A stretch of DNA of 64,000 bases. Source: Apostichopus japonicus (Eukaryota; Echinodermata; Holothuroidea; Aspidochirotida; Stichopodidae). Position numbers and translations under genes: made by a program. Position 1 is the first letter of the stretch. Each line of letters starts with the position of its first letter. This document shows positions 1 to 13,639 of this stretch, piece by piece. The stretch is from contig NC_092569.1 in NCBI RefSeq assembly GCF_037975245.1, positions 18,085,501-18,149,500 on the forward strand, given 5' to 3'. The notes beneath the pieces were generated by a model. The model saw only the letters and a program-made list of their open reading frames with translations, was not told the DNA's origin and searched no databases.

Positions 1-1735
1 CAAGTATTCTAAGTTCAAGAGTTGACACCGTGAGCATTGACTTTTTTCAAGAAACTACAACGGTACGTTATCATGATTTTCCAATAAAGTAAATCAAAAA
101 GAATTTGGGTGACAGAATCAACCATTAAAATGGTTCTTCCATATCCACTGGGTGTTTGTAAGATAAATTTAAAGTTTTCAAGAAGGTAGATTTTTGTCAA
201 AGCTGAATATTCTCAGATACCTATTCAAAATTGCACCGACTGAATCTTCGATATCTCCAAACGACGGAAAGAAAATTCACTGTTGCTTCTTTTTTTTTTT
301 TTAAACTCGTTAGTATATGTTAGCAAACTAGATCTGCGTAGTCAAGATTTCTCTTTTGTTGAATATTTTGTAACATTTTCATAATGCGAAATAGCGGTAT
401 TTAAATATATTAACATTAACATATTAAAACAACGTGTTGGAAGTAGTGTCAAAAGTTGTTTCCTATAGTTAGCAGTGTTCTATGGAAAAGTCTAGACTGT
501 TCAAAGGAAATTCAGTTTATGGTTCGGATCGGGATTTTCAAGATTAAAGCATTTATTGACTAAAGCACTTAATCTAAACTGATGAAGAACCTGTTGTCAT
601 TTGCTTGATTTTGATTTGAAGAAGATATTAATCTAAGTGTAAAAATTACAACGTAGGCATTTGGTAAGATAACAATGTTTTTTGTGTAAAAAATGTCGTC
701 GAATAGTATTTATTAATTAACTCTCCAATTGCCATCAAATATAGACATTTAAACTTTCTGATGTAAACTTCAGAAAGGTAAAATAACTATTAGGCTATAT
801 GAATGTTACATTTTTATTTTATGTGGATAAGGGAAATTTAATTATTAAATGATAGATAGATCAACGTTATATTTAAACTGAAGAAGCCGTAAAGTAGAAA
901 GTCTCGTATTACCCGTGTAAATGTTAAATAATCAGTAAAGAATTAGAAAAAAAATATAGGGGTAGTGAAAGGGGTATATTATCGGTTGGAGCATACTAGA
1001 CAAACTTTAGTAAGTTAAAGTAGACACTGCTTTAACGTTATAAACCTCTCAATTCATTTTGCTGTGGTAGATTAGCCTATATTAGAGCAACGATTTTCTG
1101 TTTATGGTGTTTATAGGTATATTATTTTAATATTGAATTTCTCTTTCTATTTCCTTCGTGTCTGTCAAAAAATTACGTTTCTATAACAACGAAAAAGCGC
1201 AATAATTCAAAGTACATTAAGTATAAATCGCGGCTAAAGAAGATACTCCGCATTTCCTTATTTTCAACGACAATGTATTTTACAGTTCACAGTGTGTCTA
1301 TATTTCGTAGATTAAATTAATATGAATTGATTATATGTACTTTAATTGAAAGAATTCGTCTAATGGTTTCTTGAACAGAGTCATTATTATAGAAATTAAG
1401 ATTAAGATTATGTAAAATATACCCTTTGGTAAATGTGTTCTATACTACTATTTGATTAACTAATATGAAGCTTAAAACGCGAAACAATAAATTAACAACC
1501 AGTACGTGTGACTAAATCGAATTCGACTTCATTATTACTGTTAGTAAGCATTTTGAAGTAATATTTTTATCTCTTAGATAGATCAAGTGAAAGTAAATGA
1601 AGTAAATTACCAAAGGAGAGTGTAACAAGGTTTAACATTGCAGATCGAAAACAATCAATTGAGTTCTGCTTAAACATCGAAATGGTAACTTTACAGATGT
1701 TACACCTGAAATATAAAAGTAAAAGAAAAACTTAC

Positions 1736-1825
1736 CCCTTCTTGAGAAGACACGCTGCTGGAAATAAAAATGATGAGAAACAGAGAGGTTAAACCTCCAC
1801 AATGTCTTCTAAACAAGTACAACAT
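1736..1825 (-). CDS. FReD gene B, exon 1 (signal peptide), gene incomplete at window edge
   Basis: Read on the minus strand, ATG at 1825 opens 30 codons ending at a GTAAGT donor (1735-1734), phase 0. The peptide starts MLYLFRRHCGG, continues with a hydrophobic stretch (LTSLFLIIFI) and ends SSSVSSQEG, a good secretory signal peptide. It matches exon 1 of gene A (20,479-20,568) at almost every residue. The next exon, by analogy 3.2 kb downstream, would lie left of position 1, so the rest of the gene is not visible. The product is expected to be a secreted fibrinogen-related protein like genes A and C; that is inferred from the paralogues. Confidence 0.72.
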
Positions 1826-2150
1826 TGTACAAAGTTACCTCTTGCAGTATAAAGTTGGAATGAATGTGAAATCCATACTGCTGCAATTACGCCAGATACG
1901 ATTGGCCCGGGATAATACAGTGGTGTTAGGCAACCATTGTCATACTCCTTCGTCTAGACATATTATTATTATTATTATTATTATATTAGTATTTCTGTCA
2001 GGGGCAGTCGGTGTGGCTCACGTATTTTATGGTCATATTTCATGGCACCATTACAGTACGGTACAGGTTAATACCTTAGAAGGTATTGAAATGATGCAAT
2101 ACCATACGTCATATTTAATTTTAATTTCTTGGCATCGTTAAACTACACAA
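1826..2150 (-). promoter_or_regulatory. Conserved 5' flank of gene B (candidate promoter/5' UTR)
   Basis: About 320 bp upstream of the gene B start codon is conserved with 20,569-20,885 upstream of gene A, whereas sequence further out is broken by an insertion. Conservation next to the first exon fits a promoter and 5' UTR. No clear TATA box or transcription start can be named. Confidence 0.35.
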
Positions 2151-2159
2151 ATAAAGCAA

Positions 2160-3044
2160 TTATAAAAAAAAATTAAAAAAAAAACTCAGAAGTGGCATGA
2201 CAATTAAGCAATCTAATTTTTGGTGCATCAACTAATATTTATGATATTATAGACGAAGAACTGATGACCTAAAATGTAGTAGGACGTATGTGGGATTTGA
2301 GGTCTGAAAGTGAGGGACAAAACTGTTGGAGGGGTATAACGGGAGGCGGTGTGAGACCTTTTCGAATTTGATAAATCACTGTTATAGGTTATATCCCAGT
2401 ACTAGTTGTGTATTTGAAAACGCAATCATGCTATCTGCATAAAAGTGTTGCCAGATTTAGGTAGCAACATAAAAAGTAGCAAATGGTCAATATTACCTGT
2501 GGAGCTGACTAATCAACAAGTGACCAAGACTAAGGGAGACAGATGTATAAGTCATCGATAGCAGCAGTTCTGGAGGGAGGCTCACTTGTGTGGAATGATG
2601 CATAGAACCATATGCCACAGTGACCAGGGGGGGGGGTAAGAAGCTTCGAAATAGTGGGGGGCACAACATCAAAGGGGCACTTTCTCATTCCACAACCACC
2701 ACTCGTTATGCTTTAAACCAATACACACCGGCCATATTACTTAAATATATATGATGTGTTAGTATACTATCAATACTATTATGGTGCACGTGAATAATTC
2801 AAATAAAATATTAAAATTAACAAAGGCTTAATATATCCAAAAGACAGTGCTTCATCAAAGGGGAACATTTATTTGCCAGTAGGGCACATTTTACATTTTG
2901 AGAAAATATGGGCGTGCCCCCAGTGCCCCCCGGCACATACCCCCTACCACAGTCACATTGGTACTAGTAGTAGTATACTAGTACCAGTGCGTTTCGGATC
3001 GAAATGATAATCGTCACAACGGATCAATCTTTATTATAGCCTGT

Positions 3045-3045
<1 letters not shown>
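2160..3045. mobile_element. About 885-bp insertion in gene B upstream region, class unknown
   Basis: The matching place in the gene A unit (about 20,880-20,895) runs straight through, while here about 885 bp of unrelated sequence intervenes. Similar A-rich words (ataaagca..tata) flank it on both sides and could be a decayed target duplication. It contains poly-G and poly-C runs (about 2629-2640, 2917-2946) and no convincing ORF. It may be a non-autonomous element, or sequence lost from the A unit. Confidence 0.4.
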
Positions 3046-3994
<949 letters not shown>

Positions 3995-4499
3995 TTGTGT
4001 ATTCCATATACGTTTGAAATTTTCCATAACAGTTGCATATAAACACAAATAAGTTCATCGGCAAAGATAACAGAGGGGTTGCACCCCCCACTCCCTCTCT
4101 GTACAAACGACGAAGAAAGTTATCAACAATGAGGGGACAACAAGGTAGCACCACGTTTTGAGTATTCTTAATTGAAACTTTGGAGCGCTTTCATATACTT
4201 AAACGCTGGAAATTGGTCATTGAATCCATAGATACAAAGAAAACTGATGTTATTGACGATTAAATATAGTCATAGATTGGTATTTTCTAAATTAATAAGG
4301 GAAAACTGTGGTATATTTTTTTAAAGGTTTCCAAGAATAACAGACTCGGTATATAGAGAGGAACAACGTAATCGGAAGCTATCCACCCATATACTCCTGT
4401 TAACATGATAATTTATCTTTATCGCAATCTTCCATCAATCCAATGTATTTTAAGGATACTTTTGATTATTTTTCATTGAGGTACTTAAACTTTGACATT

Positions 4500-4590
4500 G
4501 TACCGTTAGATTTAACCAAACTTGGTTGCGTACAAAACCATGTTGGGATAACTTGAGCGATGATTTTGGCTTGGGAATTAAAACTGCATA
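4500..4590 (+). pseudogene. Decayed duplicate of the FReD middle exon
   Basis: About 90 bp lying 150 bp upstream of the FReD exon at 4,629 is a degenerate copy of that exon: a shared gcgtacaaaa word is followed by a close copy of gcgatgattt-ggcttgg, in the same order and similar spacing (compare 4,650-4,741). The copy has lost bases and its frame. It looks like an internal tandem duplication that was not maintained. Confidence 0.5.
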
Positions 4591-4628
4591 ATCTCAAAAC
4601 TATCCTATTTTGATTTTCTCCTATCCAG

Positions 4629-5602
4629 GTTTTTCAACGTCACAGTGGCACTACCAGTTTTCATCAAAATTGGGATGCGTACAAAAAAAGGATTTGATGA
4701 TCTGAACGATGATTTTTGGCTTGGAAATGAGAAACTCTATATTCTTACAAACCAAACAGGTTACACGTTGCGCTTCGACGTTATCACGTCAGGTGGAGAT
4801 CAGAAATATGCTTCATATACCGAGTTTCAGATTGAGTCTGAGAGTAATAAATACAGACTGAATAAACTAGGCAGCCATGGTGGAACAACAGGTTTGTATA
4901 CGTTTTAATTTGAAGTTATAATTTTAGGGGGAAAAAAAGCCGAATTACATGATATTTACTTCTCTCAAGAATTAAATAATTGAACATTGAGAATACCCCA
5001 GACTTGCAGTGGTATCGTCCATGGCTTTGTGTCCCGTCTCAGTTCCAGATATAGTTGAAAATACGTTTATGTATGCCACTAGTCAGATCGGTGGGTGATA
5101 CTTTAGGATGACATATTTTCAAAATTAATATGCTTGATTAATTATATGAACTGTCACTTACTATTCACTTGACGGTTTTGTTTACCTTACAATTCAGATA
5201 TTGTGCTCCGGGAAGCGGATTTATTTTATAGCACATTACAATAAAGGTGCGATGCCTTTTATTAAGTGTTCACGTGTTTTTATCTTAAAGGTTCGCGTAT
5301 ATATGACAACTGGGACAAAGCTTTCAGCACCTATGATCGAGACAACGTCGACTGTATGTGATGCTTTTAACTGCGCGAACCGTCACATAAGTGGTTGGTG
5401 GCACTCGGATCATTGGTGCGCAACTTGTGATAATAATAATGGTTATTGTGACCAATTTCATGTCAGCGGAAGCTGTCACTCCGTTTGTACCAGTGACAAC
5501 CTTAATGGAGACTACAACGGTGTCGGTGGAGAAAATGTATTTTCCAACCACAATGCTTACTGTAGCTTAAATTTCACTGAGATGAAAATTCGGCCATCCT
5601 AG
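4629..5602 (+). pseudogene. FReD C-terminal half, two exons, plus strand, frame broken twice
   Basis: Exon 1 (4629-4891) follows a CAG acceptor and opens VFQRHSGTTSFHQNWDAY; an A7 run at 4683-4689, one base too long, shifts the frame into KKGFDDLNDDFWLGNEK. It ends in phase 1 at a GT (4892). Exon 2 (5291-5602) begins SRIYDNWDKAFSTYDRDN, hits a stop just after NVDC unless the frame shifts between about 5340 and 5360, then reads FNCANRHISGWW and SDNLNGDY and ends TEMKIRPS. Canonical FReD marks are present (WLGNEK, DRDN calcium site, NCA, NLNG, EMKIRP), with an extra Cys-rich stretch of roughly 24 residues (about 5415-5490) before NLNG. No signal-peptide or N-terminal FReD exon is seen upstream. 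Two frame breaks point to a pseudogene, although homopolymer assembly errors could mimic the first. Confidence 0.8.
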
Positions 5603-5846
5603 TGAACATAATGAATTTCATATTTAGACAGTTTTACAATCTAATTTACTGCTTTTATCAAACTACCAAAAGAAAAATGTTGTAATTGTATGTGTTGTTG
5701 TGCTGCTTGTTGTTCTGCTTCCGAAAGCCAAAACAGTTAAATAACACCAAAAGAAAAAAAACGCAAAAATATGTTGGAATGATTAATGTGCGTGTATTGA
5801 CACAGCGTCTGAACGACAGTATGTTAGCTTGAGGTGGAATCATATG

Positions 5847-5849
<3 letters not shown>

Positions 5850-5935
<86 letters not shown>
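5850..5935. repeat. (TA)n microsatellite
   Basis: Uninterrupted TA dinucleotides, about 43 units, 250 bp after the plus-strand FReD pseudogene. Confidence 0.95.
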
Positions 5936-5939
<4 letters not shown>

Positions 5940-5940
<1 letters not shown>

Positions 5941-7799
5941 GTAGCTTGGTATGAATATTGAAATATTGAATTAAAACCGTTGCTGCCAATGTTTTATCAT
6001 ACATATTTCCCGTTGTTGTATTTAAAGATATTTATCATTCATGACTTATTCAAATACTGTGACATTCACGCTAACTTCGAACATGCGAGATATGAACCGT
6101 TTAGTATCGCATAAAAAGATTTCTTCCTGCACGTTAAATTAATGTGTTGTGTCTTATTTGGGTAAATTTTATGCTGTTTGTTCTCAGTACATATTTTTTT
6201 CTTCTGTTCTTGATGAAGTTTTAATACATTACGTTTTCACACATATTACGGAATATTACATGTAACGGTAGATTTGATAAAACGATACAGCGACCAGTAC
6301 AAGGTGATATGCAGTTATAAACAGTTTGTTAAAATCCTTAATTTTATTACATTATCAAATCTAGTGAACTGTTGATATTGATACTCTAATATTTGAACTG
6401 CTTGCGTTATTTCTTACACCAAAATAAATGTAATTATGATTGTTTTTTTAATTTACTAGATTAGTTGCTTGAATACTTTTATTGAGGTATTTTATTGCTG
6501 ACAAAACTTGGATATATACTTTCGAAAAAGTTTAGGTGTTTTTTTTTTAAATTTGTTCGGTGGCTACGAATGTAATTGAGGAGTAATGAGCTGGATAACC
6601 TGATGCCTCCTCTGCCTTACTTTAAGTAACGAAAAGACTCGCTGATATTTCTATTGATTCACACATCAGTCTCGCATATCAGCATCCTTTTAAGCTCCGT
6701 TCATTGTACTAATCGATCAATTTGATTGTATTTTTACATGCAAATCACGATAACAACAGCATCATGTATAGACTTTAGACATGTTTTATCATATCTCAGG
6801 TTTTTTCAACAGTTGGAGGACCAACTATATTGTAGCTGTTCTTATAGTCACAGTATCCCTTTAAACCAATGCATTATGCGATGAGCAAACACATTTCGTT
6901 GGGACGTCATCACTAGTTGCATTAATGAGGTTAAAGCTAGATATGTTTAATATTATGCAATGATAACATCATGTGAAATATAAATGGAAAATAGCTGTTT
7001 GAAATCAGAAGATTGAAACGGGATCATTTCTACTGGTTATTCGGATTGTAAATGTTTAAAGTTATATCCGATATTATTTCCTTTTATTTCCCTCTATTTT
7101 TCTCCTTTGTTCTATTTTGGTTGCTTGCATTTGCATTTTGGTGCAAAAAAACGTCCCAGAAAAAATTAAGTGAACACATAACTATACCAACGAAACTAAT
7201 TATCGTGAAAACGTTATGTGATTTTTTGCAGATATTAAGTTTTCTTTCTAGGAACGACAATACATGTTCATCGTCACTCACAGGTGCAGTTCAAAGTCGG
7301 TTATTATTTTCAATGCAGTCTGCATTTTCATTTCTGTCTTTTTGTAGCTACATGTGTATCAAAATTTAAATATCTATTTTACGCAGTCCATTTTGTTATG
7401 GATGAAAGTTTGTTACAGAATATTCCAATGGTAGAGAATTTGAGACTATATATGCTAACAAAAACAGTTCTATTTTTCAAATGTTAAATTTATAACGCAT
7501 TGCTTTGTTTACAAGTGACTTGTATTTTACGGATCTTCTATGCAAGTGTTATAAAAGGCTTTGCTTTTTGATTTAGACATTGCTGTTAATTGGATTTGTT
7601 TCTAATGTGATGTGATCACAGTGTTTGTTTAACTGGTAGCCAGAGTTGAGAATGTCATTAAACTGCAAATATTCCACTTTGTATATTTTTATCTAACAAT
7701 ATAGACAGAATTCAACGTTAATTTATTGTTTATATATAAAAAGTATTCCAAGTATTACATTACAATATAGTCCGTTTATTAACACAAGTCCCTCGTAGT
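5940..7799. other. Intergenic, no gene recognised
   Basis: AT-rich sequence. The longest ORF (7052-7369, plus) is rich in Phe, Leu and Ser without a recognisable domain and overlaps an equally open antisense frame, so I do not call it a gene. Confidence 0.5.
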
Positions 7800-8070
7800 T
7801 CTATCAATCTTCAGCTTATGTAAATACAAAACCTTTCTGTGTCTTGTTTCTTTACTGATAGTTTATTGCTATCTGGATTCCTCTGACCAGCGTGGTTTCT
7901 CAAAGTCATGGAACGTATGCAATATTTGAGGATTGTGAATCATTACATTAGGGTAGACTTTAAGTACTCAATTATTTGCACAAGGGAATCACTGTTGAAT
8001 GAGTTATTTACAGCATAAGTGAAGACGTTTTCTGAAAGAAAGCTTGCCTTGGTGTATTTTGTACATCTTT
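7800..8070. repeat. Duplicated block shared with 56,150-56,375
   Basis: Words such as tgtaaatacaaaacct, gatagtttattg and tatttgaggat occur in the same order as just below the terminal exon of gene C (56,438). Here the block is about 3 kb from the terminal exon of gene A (11,028), so sequence was inserted in this copy or lost from the other. It may be the 3' flank or 3' UTR of the ancestral gene. Confidence 0.65.
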
Positions 8071-11000
8071 TGCATAACACTTTCATACTTGAAAGTACAA
8101 AATTTGGTTATCATCGTTATGATATGTTCTAGTGAAAGATTTCTAATAAATTACTGCGACAGGTGAAAATACCGTTTATAAAATCTAAGTCATTTCAGGG
8201 ATATAGCTCTTTCCTTGTTAAATGGAAAGTTTTCATAGAAGAACTAGAACCCGAAGTATAATGTAATTTAGATTATGATAGTTTGTCCATTCATTACGCA
8301 AATATATTCATCTAGTAAGCAATCACTGGTACTATCCACCAATATTAGCGTCGTGAGTTGTAGCCTTGGTAATGTAATGTAAATGTAGAGTAATTTGTTT
8401 TCATGCAAGGAACATTAATCTTTTATTGTATTGCTTCTTTGAACGCTCGAAATGATGTTACGTCTTTAAACATGTAGCTGCAAGGCACGCCATTTCCGTA
8501 GATATATAGGAGTACGTTTCATTGACTTGTAGGCGAATTATTTAACCGACAATACTCATTGCCCTAAACTGGTGTCATAGAACAGCCATTTTCGCAAATT
8601 CCAAGTTACATCTATATTTCAAATAAACCGTGTGTCGTTATGCTAATGAAGACGTTTAAGACATATATTTAATTTCTTGTGGTGACAAGTGTTATGTTGA
8701 AAATTAGAGTAAGTAATAACATTTCTGAATATCAAAATGCATGCTACAGGAAATTATTTGTAAAGTCCGATACATTGTAGAGTGTCTAGTAGCATCGTAA
8801 CATAATAGAACAATTACTCATATTTCCACATGTGCAAGACACATGATTGAAATAGAGAAAAGAATTTAAAGAAAGTAGATAATAAATTTAGTTACAGAAA
8901 CCATCCAAAAATTTGGTAGTATGACCTCATATGGCCATGGGCGTCTATCAAGGGGGGGGGGGGACCGGGCACATGCCCCCCACAGTTCGATCGGTGGAGG
9001 ACACACTATCAAATGTCCCCCACACATTTGGTAAAAGATAAAATTTGAAAATACACGCGCATGTGTGGGGTCCTGGAAATATAATTAAAGTGGTTTGTCT
9101 TGCCATCCTAGTTTCAAATTTCATAGAAATGTGTTCTCGTAGACCAAGCAAAACATTTAAACTGACACAGTCCCTTAGGAAGTGTGTCACGGGTGGCAAT
9201 ACAAAGCATTGTGGTTTAGCATGCTGATGTATGACGACTATTGGCCAAATTTGCGCTAAGCTCACTATACGAACTCTGATCTGGACTGTGCCTTATTAGT
9301 TAGTTATATAAATTAATAATAATGGCGTATGAGAAAGTGCACCATTTTGTAGTATGACTTTCAGGACGGCAAGTCGAGAAACTCACATGCAGTCGCGGTG
9401 GATAGCTTCCTTCTTCTATATGTCCGGGACATTTTGGGACATCGTTCCTATAGGCTTATATGAGGCCCTGGGGTCATTTCCTTGACCGACTTGGTGCAAT
9501 ATAATGTTCCCTTTTCGAAGTAAATTTATTCACAGATAGTTAGTTGTCATTGGCTTGAACAATTGAGGGGTATTCTGTTCTGAAACATAGGGAAAATGGG
9601 GCTGCGATCTCGTAGGTATTGGTATCTGAAATTTTCTTGGGACGCTGCGCGCCAACCGATGGTGGCGCTTCGCTTAGATAGTACTTACGGCCGGACTACT
9701 TCAATCAATTACGCCCCTCCCACGTTTCAAATCAGATTGACGCCCCGCATATGGCACATCGTCGTATACCCACCATATAAGAGATACATGAGCCATTACA
9801 CAATATTGAACCTTTGAGGTTCATTGAACACTTCTCTAACGTTAGTTACTACGATGTTAGTCCAATAGTCTAATATCCTACAAGTTACAAATATTGAAGG
9901 GGTGAGTTGTGGAATGATTTTAGCCGTTTCGTCGTGTGTATTATAGCCAAAAGATTCATGTTTTAATATGCCATTTGTCATTTGACCTCGACAATGTGTT
10001 CCTATGTGTTCCTTTATGTGGTTAATCACAATGTTTCAGCAGCTCACGTACATGTAGCAAAGCCATCGGGTAAAGTATTCATTGCATTTTATCACAATTT
10101 GTAATTTGACGTTATTCCCATCAAAATTTGAAGTCCGTCTGGCTTACAGTTTAAAAGAGTTAAAAATAAGGTTTTTGGACAAAATGTGGCCAAGTGTGAC
10201 CGCTGATCCAATCGACAACGTGATCTTTATAGTTTAAATTATATTTGACTTTGGCAGTCTAGTATCTTATATGGGCAAAATGGTTTTTCATCACGAATTA
10301 ATGTTATGTAAGGTACCCCACATACAAACACTAATGCACAGCTCTCAAAAGCAATCCTGCCTACCAAGGTAGAACTTGTAATAGTTAGGAACATAGTGGT
10401 AACTTACACGATCTCAAGTGAAAACATAAATATGACTTATCAGTTTCGGTCTGCATTTTATTCGGAACACCGTTACAGAGGGATGTGTCTTAATTTATCA
10501 TATTTACAAAGTGACTAAAAGAAACAGAATTCACAAAAAGCGTTGTTGTAACTATATGTAATGGTGATTGAACTTCTCATACGTTGATATGAATCAGTTG
10601 AATTACATTAGATGTTAGACATGTGGCAATATACTCCGAACTATCAAAAGGAAAAAGAAGAGACTAATGCAAAGTTTTTACATCCTTGTAAATGTCGTCA
10701 TGTACATTTCCATAGATAAGGTAGAGTGATTTGACATGGCTTTAACTCAATCACGTCCGTTATCCAGGCTTTTTTCTTTTCATGGTCCTTCACTCTTTCA
10801 TTGTTCTGTTACAGTTAACCTCACTGTCAAATGTATTCAGATAGTTTGTTGTTATCTCATTCCATGTTGTCTTTTAAGAAAAAATGTCATGCATAGAAAT
10901 TTCGAGTGCTCACAATAAGGGAGACGTTTTCAGATTTTGGTAACACTTTTTTGTTAAATTATCTTTCACAGTAAAAATGTAGACACAATATTCACTTTGT
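8071..11000. other. About 2.9 kb without a recognised gene; candidate insertion
   Basis: The interval separates the conserved 3' block from gene A's last exon, whereas in gene C these nearly touch. It has a G12 run at about 8950 next to C-rich sequence (8970-9020). Short ORFs here overlap on opposite strands and resemble nothing I know. No terminal repeats were found. Confidence 0.4.
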
Positions 11001-11027
11001 TGATAACTTTATTTCTGAATCACGTCA

Positions 11028-11278
11028 TCAGGATCGAGGTCGTATCTTCATTTCCGTCGACTGTATGTTGTTATTCCCTCCAGGGAAATAATACCAATAA
11101 ATGGTATAAGATCCAGTGTATGGTCTATTGAGGTCACAATAAGAAGAACAATAATAATAACTGTACCACCATGCGGATTTATAATTAGCGGCATTATTAG
11201 AAGAACAATCATCGTTGTCACGGTCACGTGTAAAGAATGCTTCTCCATTGTGATAACTATGACCAAGTGCGTTGTAGC
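11028..11278 (-). CDS. Gene A exon 8, FReD C-terminal segment
   Basis: Follows a TCTAG acceptor, phase 1, and reads GYNALGHSYHNGEAFF, then DRDNDDC (calcium-site pattern), WWYSYYYCSSYCDLN in the ligand pocket, and TEMKIRPRS before the stop. The usual NCA cysteine is replaced (NNAAN). The hydrophobic stretch just upstream of the exon (MLSLTLFFLF) is the translated polypyrimidine tract of the intron, not a signal peptide. Confidence 0.85.
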
Positions 11279-12895
11279 CTAGATAAGCAAACAGAAAGAA
11301 AAGGGTCAATGAAAGCATTGTCGCAGATTGTATGTATGAAAACTGCAACAAATATAACTCAATGTTAATATATGACACGGAGACTGAATGGTTACGTCAT
11401 AGAGTAACTAAATGCATCATACAATCGAGTGTGTTTTATTTAAATATTAAGACACCCTTTTACAAACAATGGGCAAGTCGTTCACAGGAAATTAAAATTA
11501 TTTAGAAGAGCATTTATTTCTAGTCGTATTCATATGTAAAGATAGGCATCAGTTTGTGGGAGTTCAACATGGACCTCATTTACATATTAAAAGAGGGTAC
11601 ACACAGTGAAAGGTTCTTCAAAGTCCTTGTCACCTCATATATTTTACATGTTATAATATTTTAAAAAGAAGTAGTTACAATGTTTTGGATTTTCGTAAAT
11701 CGGAACTCATTCTTTTAACATGATTTGACTTGATTCAAATCGAAAGACCTCATTTTAATATCAACCAATTGTTTAATAATAGTTTATATAACTGTGATTC
11801 GATCCCTACAATTTTGAAAACTTCAGACTTTGACTGGAGTACTTATGTATCTATTTAAGGATTCCAAATATTAGCACAATGATTAAAGCTCCACTTGCGG
11901 AAAAATAACCGTTTTATATCTTACGAGGGAGACTTGTACGTAATATTTGGGCATTATAAATCTCTCCATTTTTCTTTGTTTTAGATTTGTCATAAAAATT
12001 GGAAAGGTATACTTGAAATAATAATGTTCAGTTACTTCGATATTCTCCCAACTATAACAGAAAAAACAGTGTCCCATTATTGTTTCATTATTGGTTGCAA
12101 CCAGTAATCGATTTAAAATTATCGCTACATTATTCTAAAAATAAACGTTCTGAAATGAACGACATATTAGTGTAGACATTTATATATTTCATGTTATAGC
12201 ATGTGATAATTGTTCAATACAATTGTTCATTCTCGAAGTAATAGACTGACTTTGGTACGAATTACTGTGACGATCGATCTTGTATAGCGTGGAACCTTAT
12301 TGCGAACCATTCGCAGCCATACATTAACTCGTAACAGTGAATTAGGTTTGCAATCAAATAAGTATATCGTCTTTCGACATGTAACTGTTTTCAACGGGTG
12401 CGAACTTAAAAGTTTCTGTTTTTCTTTCTTCGGTTTTTTCTTTACTCTGCCTACTGCTATATCTTGGTATATTTCCAAAGACCAGTTAAACACAGCTAAA
12501 GACCATAGTCTATGAATCTAACATGTAAACATTATCTATGTGATCTGCATGAGATGGGATATTTGGTTATAGTTGGGTTTCCTTTCTATGTCGAGGCAAA
12601 CGAATTGAAGAAAGTTTTCCAGATCATAGAATATGGCTACGTCTTATGTGTAGTTTCAGTATTTTCAAGATGTAATTGAACCCGAAAATGAGCACATGAT
12701 TTTAATATATCTGGACTATCAGTTCTTGATAGTCATGATAAGTCTATTATAAAATCTAAGTATTTGTAATCTCTAATATAGCACGTTGAAAAATTAGAAT
12801 TGCTCTGAATAGTTGCCAAGTGCATCCGTTATGATGATCATATGCACATCAGATTGTAGAATGTACTTGGAGAAAGAAGATAAAATGGAACTCAC

Positions 12896-13163
12896 CTGCT
12901 GTACTTGAAGAGTCATAACCACTGATACTTAGTCTGAAATTAGTATCCACATTGCCCATGCTGAAGGAGCTATACTTAGCAAAGTGATATTGGCCAGATT
13001 TTGAAAAGAAATCAATCCTTAGCTCATATTGACCTTGGCTCGTCAATGCTGCAAGTTTATCGTTGCCAAGCCAGAAATTGCCGTCGGCAGTTCCAAAACC
13101 CTCTCTGTATTCATTCCAATCTCTGTGAAAACTCAAACTACTGTCAACACGTCGCTGGAAAAC
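12896..13163 (-). CDS. Gene A exon 7, FReD middle segment
   Basis: 268 nt between ACAG and GTGAGT, phase 0 to phase 1. Reads VFQRRVDSSLSFHRDWNEY, then GNFWLGNDKLAALT and LRIDFFSKSG. The WLGN signature of fibrinogen domains is intact and the frame is open. Same length as gene C exon 7. Confidence 0.88.
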
Positions 13164-13639
13164 CTGTAATTATAGTAACACAAACAAAAAGGTAGACGCA
13201 ACTATATATAAACTAATTTTATTACATTTTAAGATGGTTGCAATTATCCCAGTTGAGATACCCTCAAAAGTCCATTCAGTTTACATGATTGTGTTGTGTT
13301 GTGTATAACCCATGGATCTGAAAGGAGTATCATCATGCATAATACTTCTACTTTAAAAAAAAAAGCAGACCAACGTTCGCAAGCCAAAATAAATACACTT
13401 AAGACAGATGTTCTCTAGACATACTGGTGTCCATAAACCAAATTAGTATGCAAACAGTTTTAAATTATCCTATTTGTTAAGTTGGCTTTAATCGTTACAA
13501 ATTAATGATAACATAATATTAGTAATAAATATTTAAGAAATAATAACAGTAACAATTGTGTTTTCATCAGTGACAAAAGAGAAAGAATACAACTTCCTTT
13601 CCTTTGTTATCTTTAAAAATGACAATAACAGATACATAC

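Larger units (their letters stand above)
1..2150. repeat. Segmental duplicate of 18,985-20,885 (intron 1, exon 1 and 5' flank)
   Basis: The sequence follows 18,985-20,885 almost base for base with small indels. It covers part of intron 1, the signal-peptide exon and about 300 bp upstream. The first few hundred bases also match 63,637-63,940 in gene C. Microsatellite (TAT)n lies at about 1960-1983. This is a tandem copy of the FReD gene unit, not a mobile element. Confidence 0.85.

Noticed and set aside
1770-2141. 123-codon plus-strand ORF
   Set aside because: Antisense to the signal-peptide exon and 5' flank of gene B; its counterpart at 20.5 kb is not open over the same length.
11279-11378. 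MLSLTLFFLF as signal peptide of a separate small secreted protein
   Set aside because: Again an intron acceptor tract; the exon starts at 11,278 and joins exon 7 in phase.
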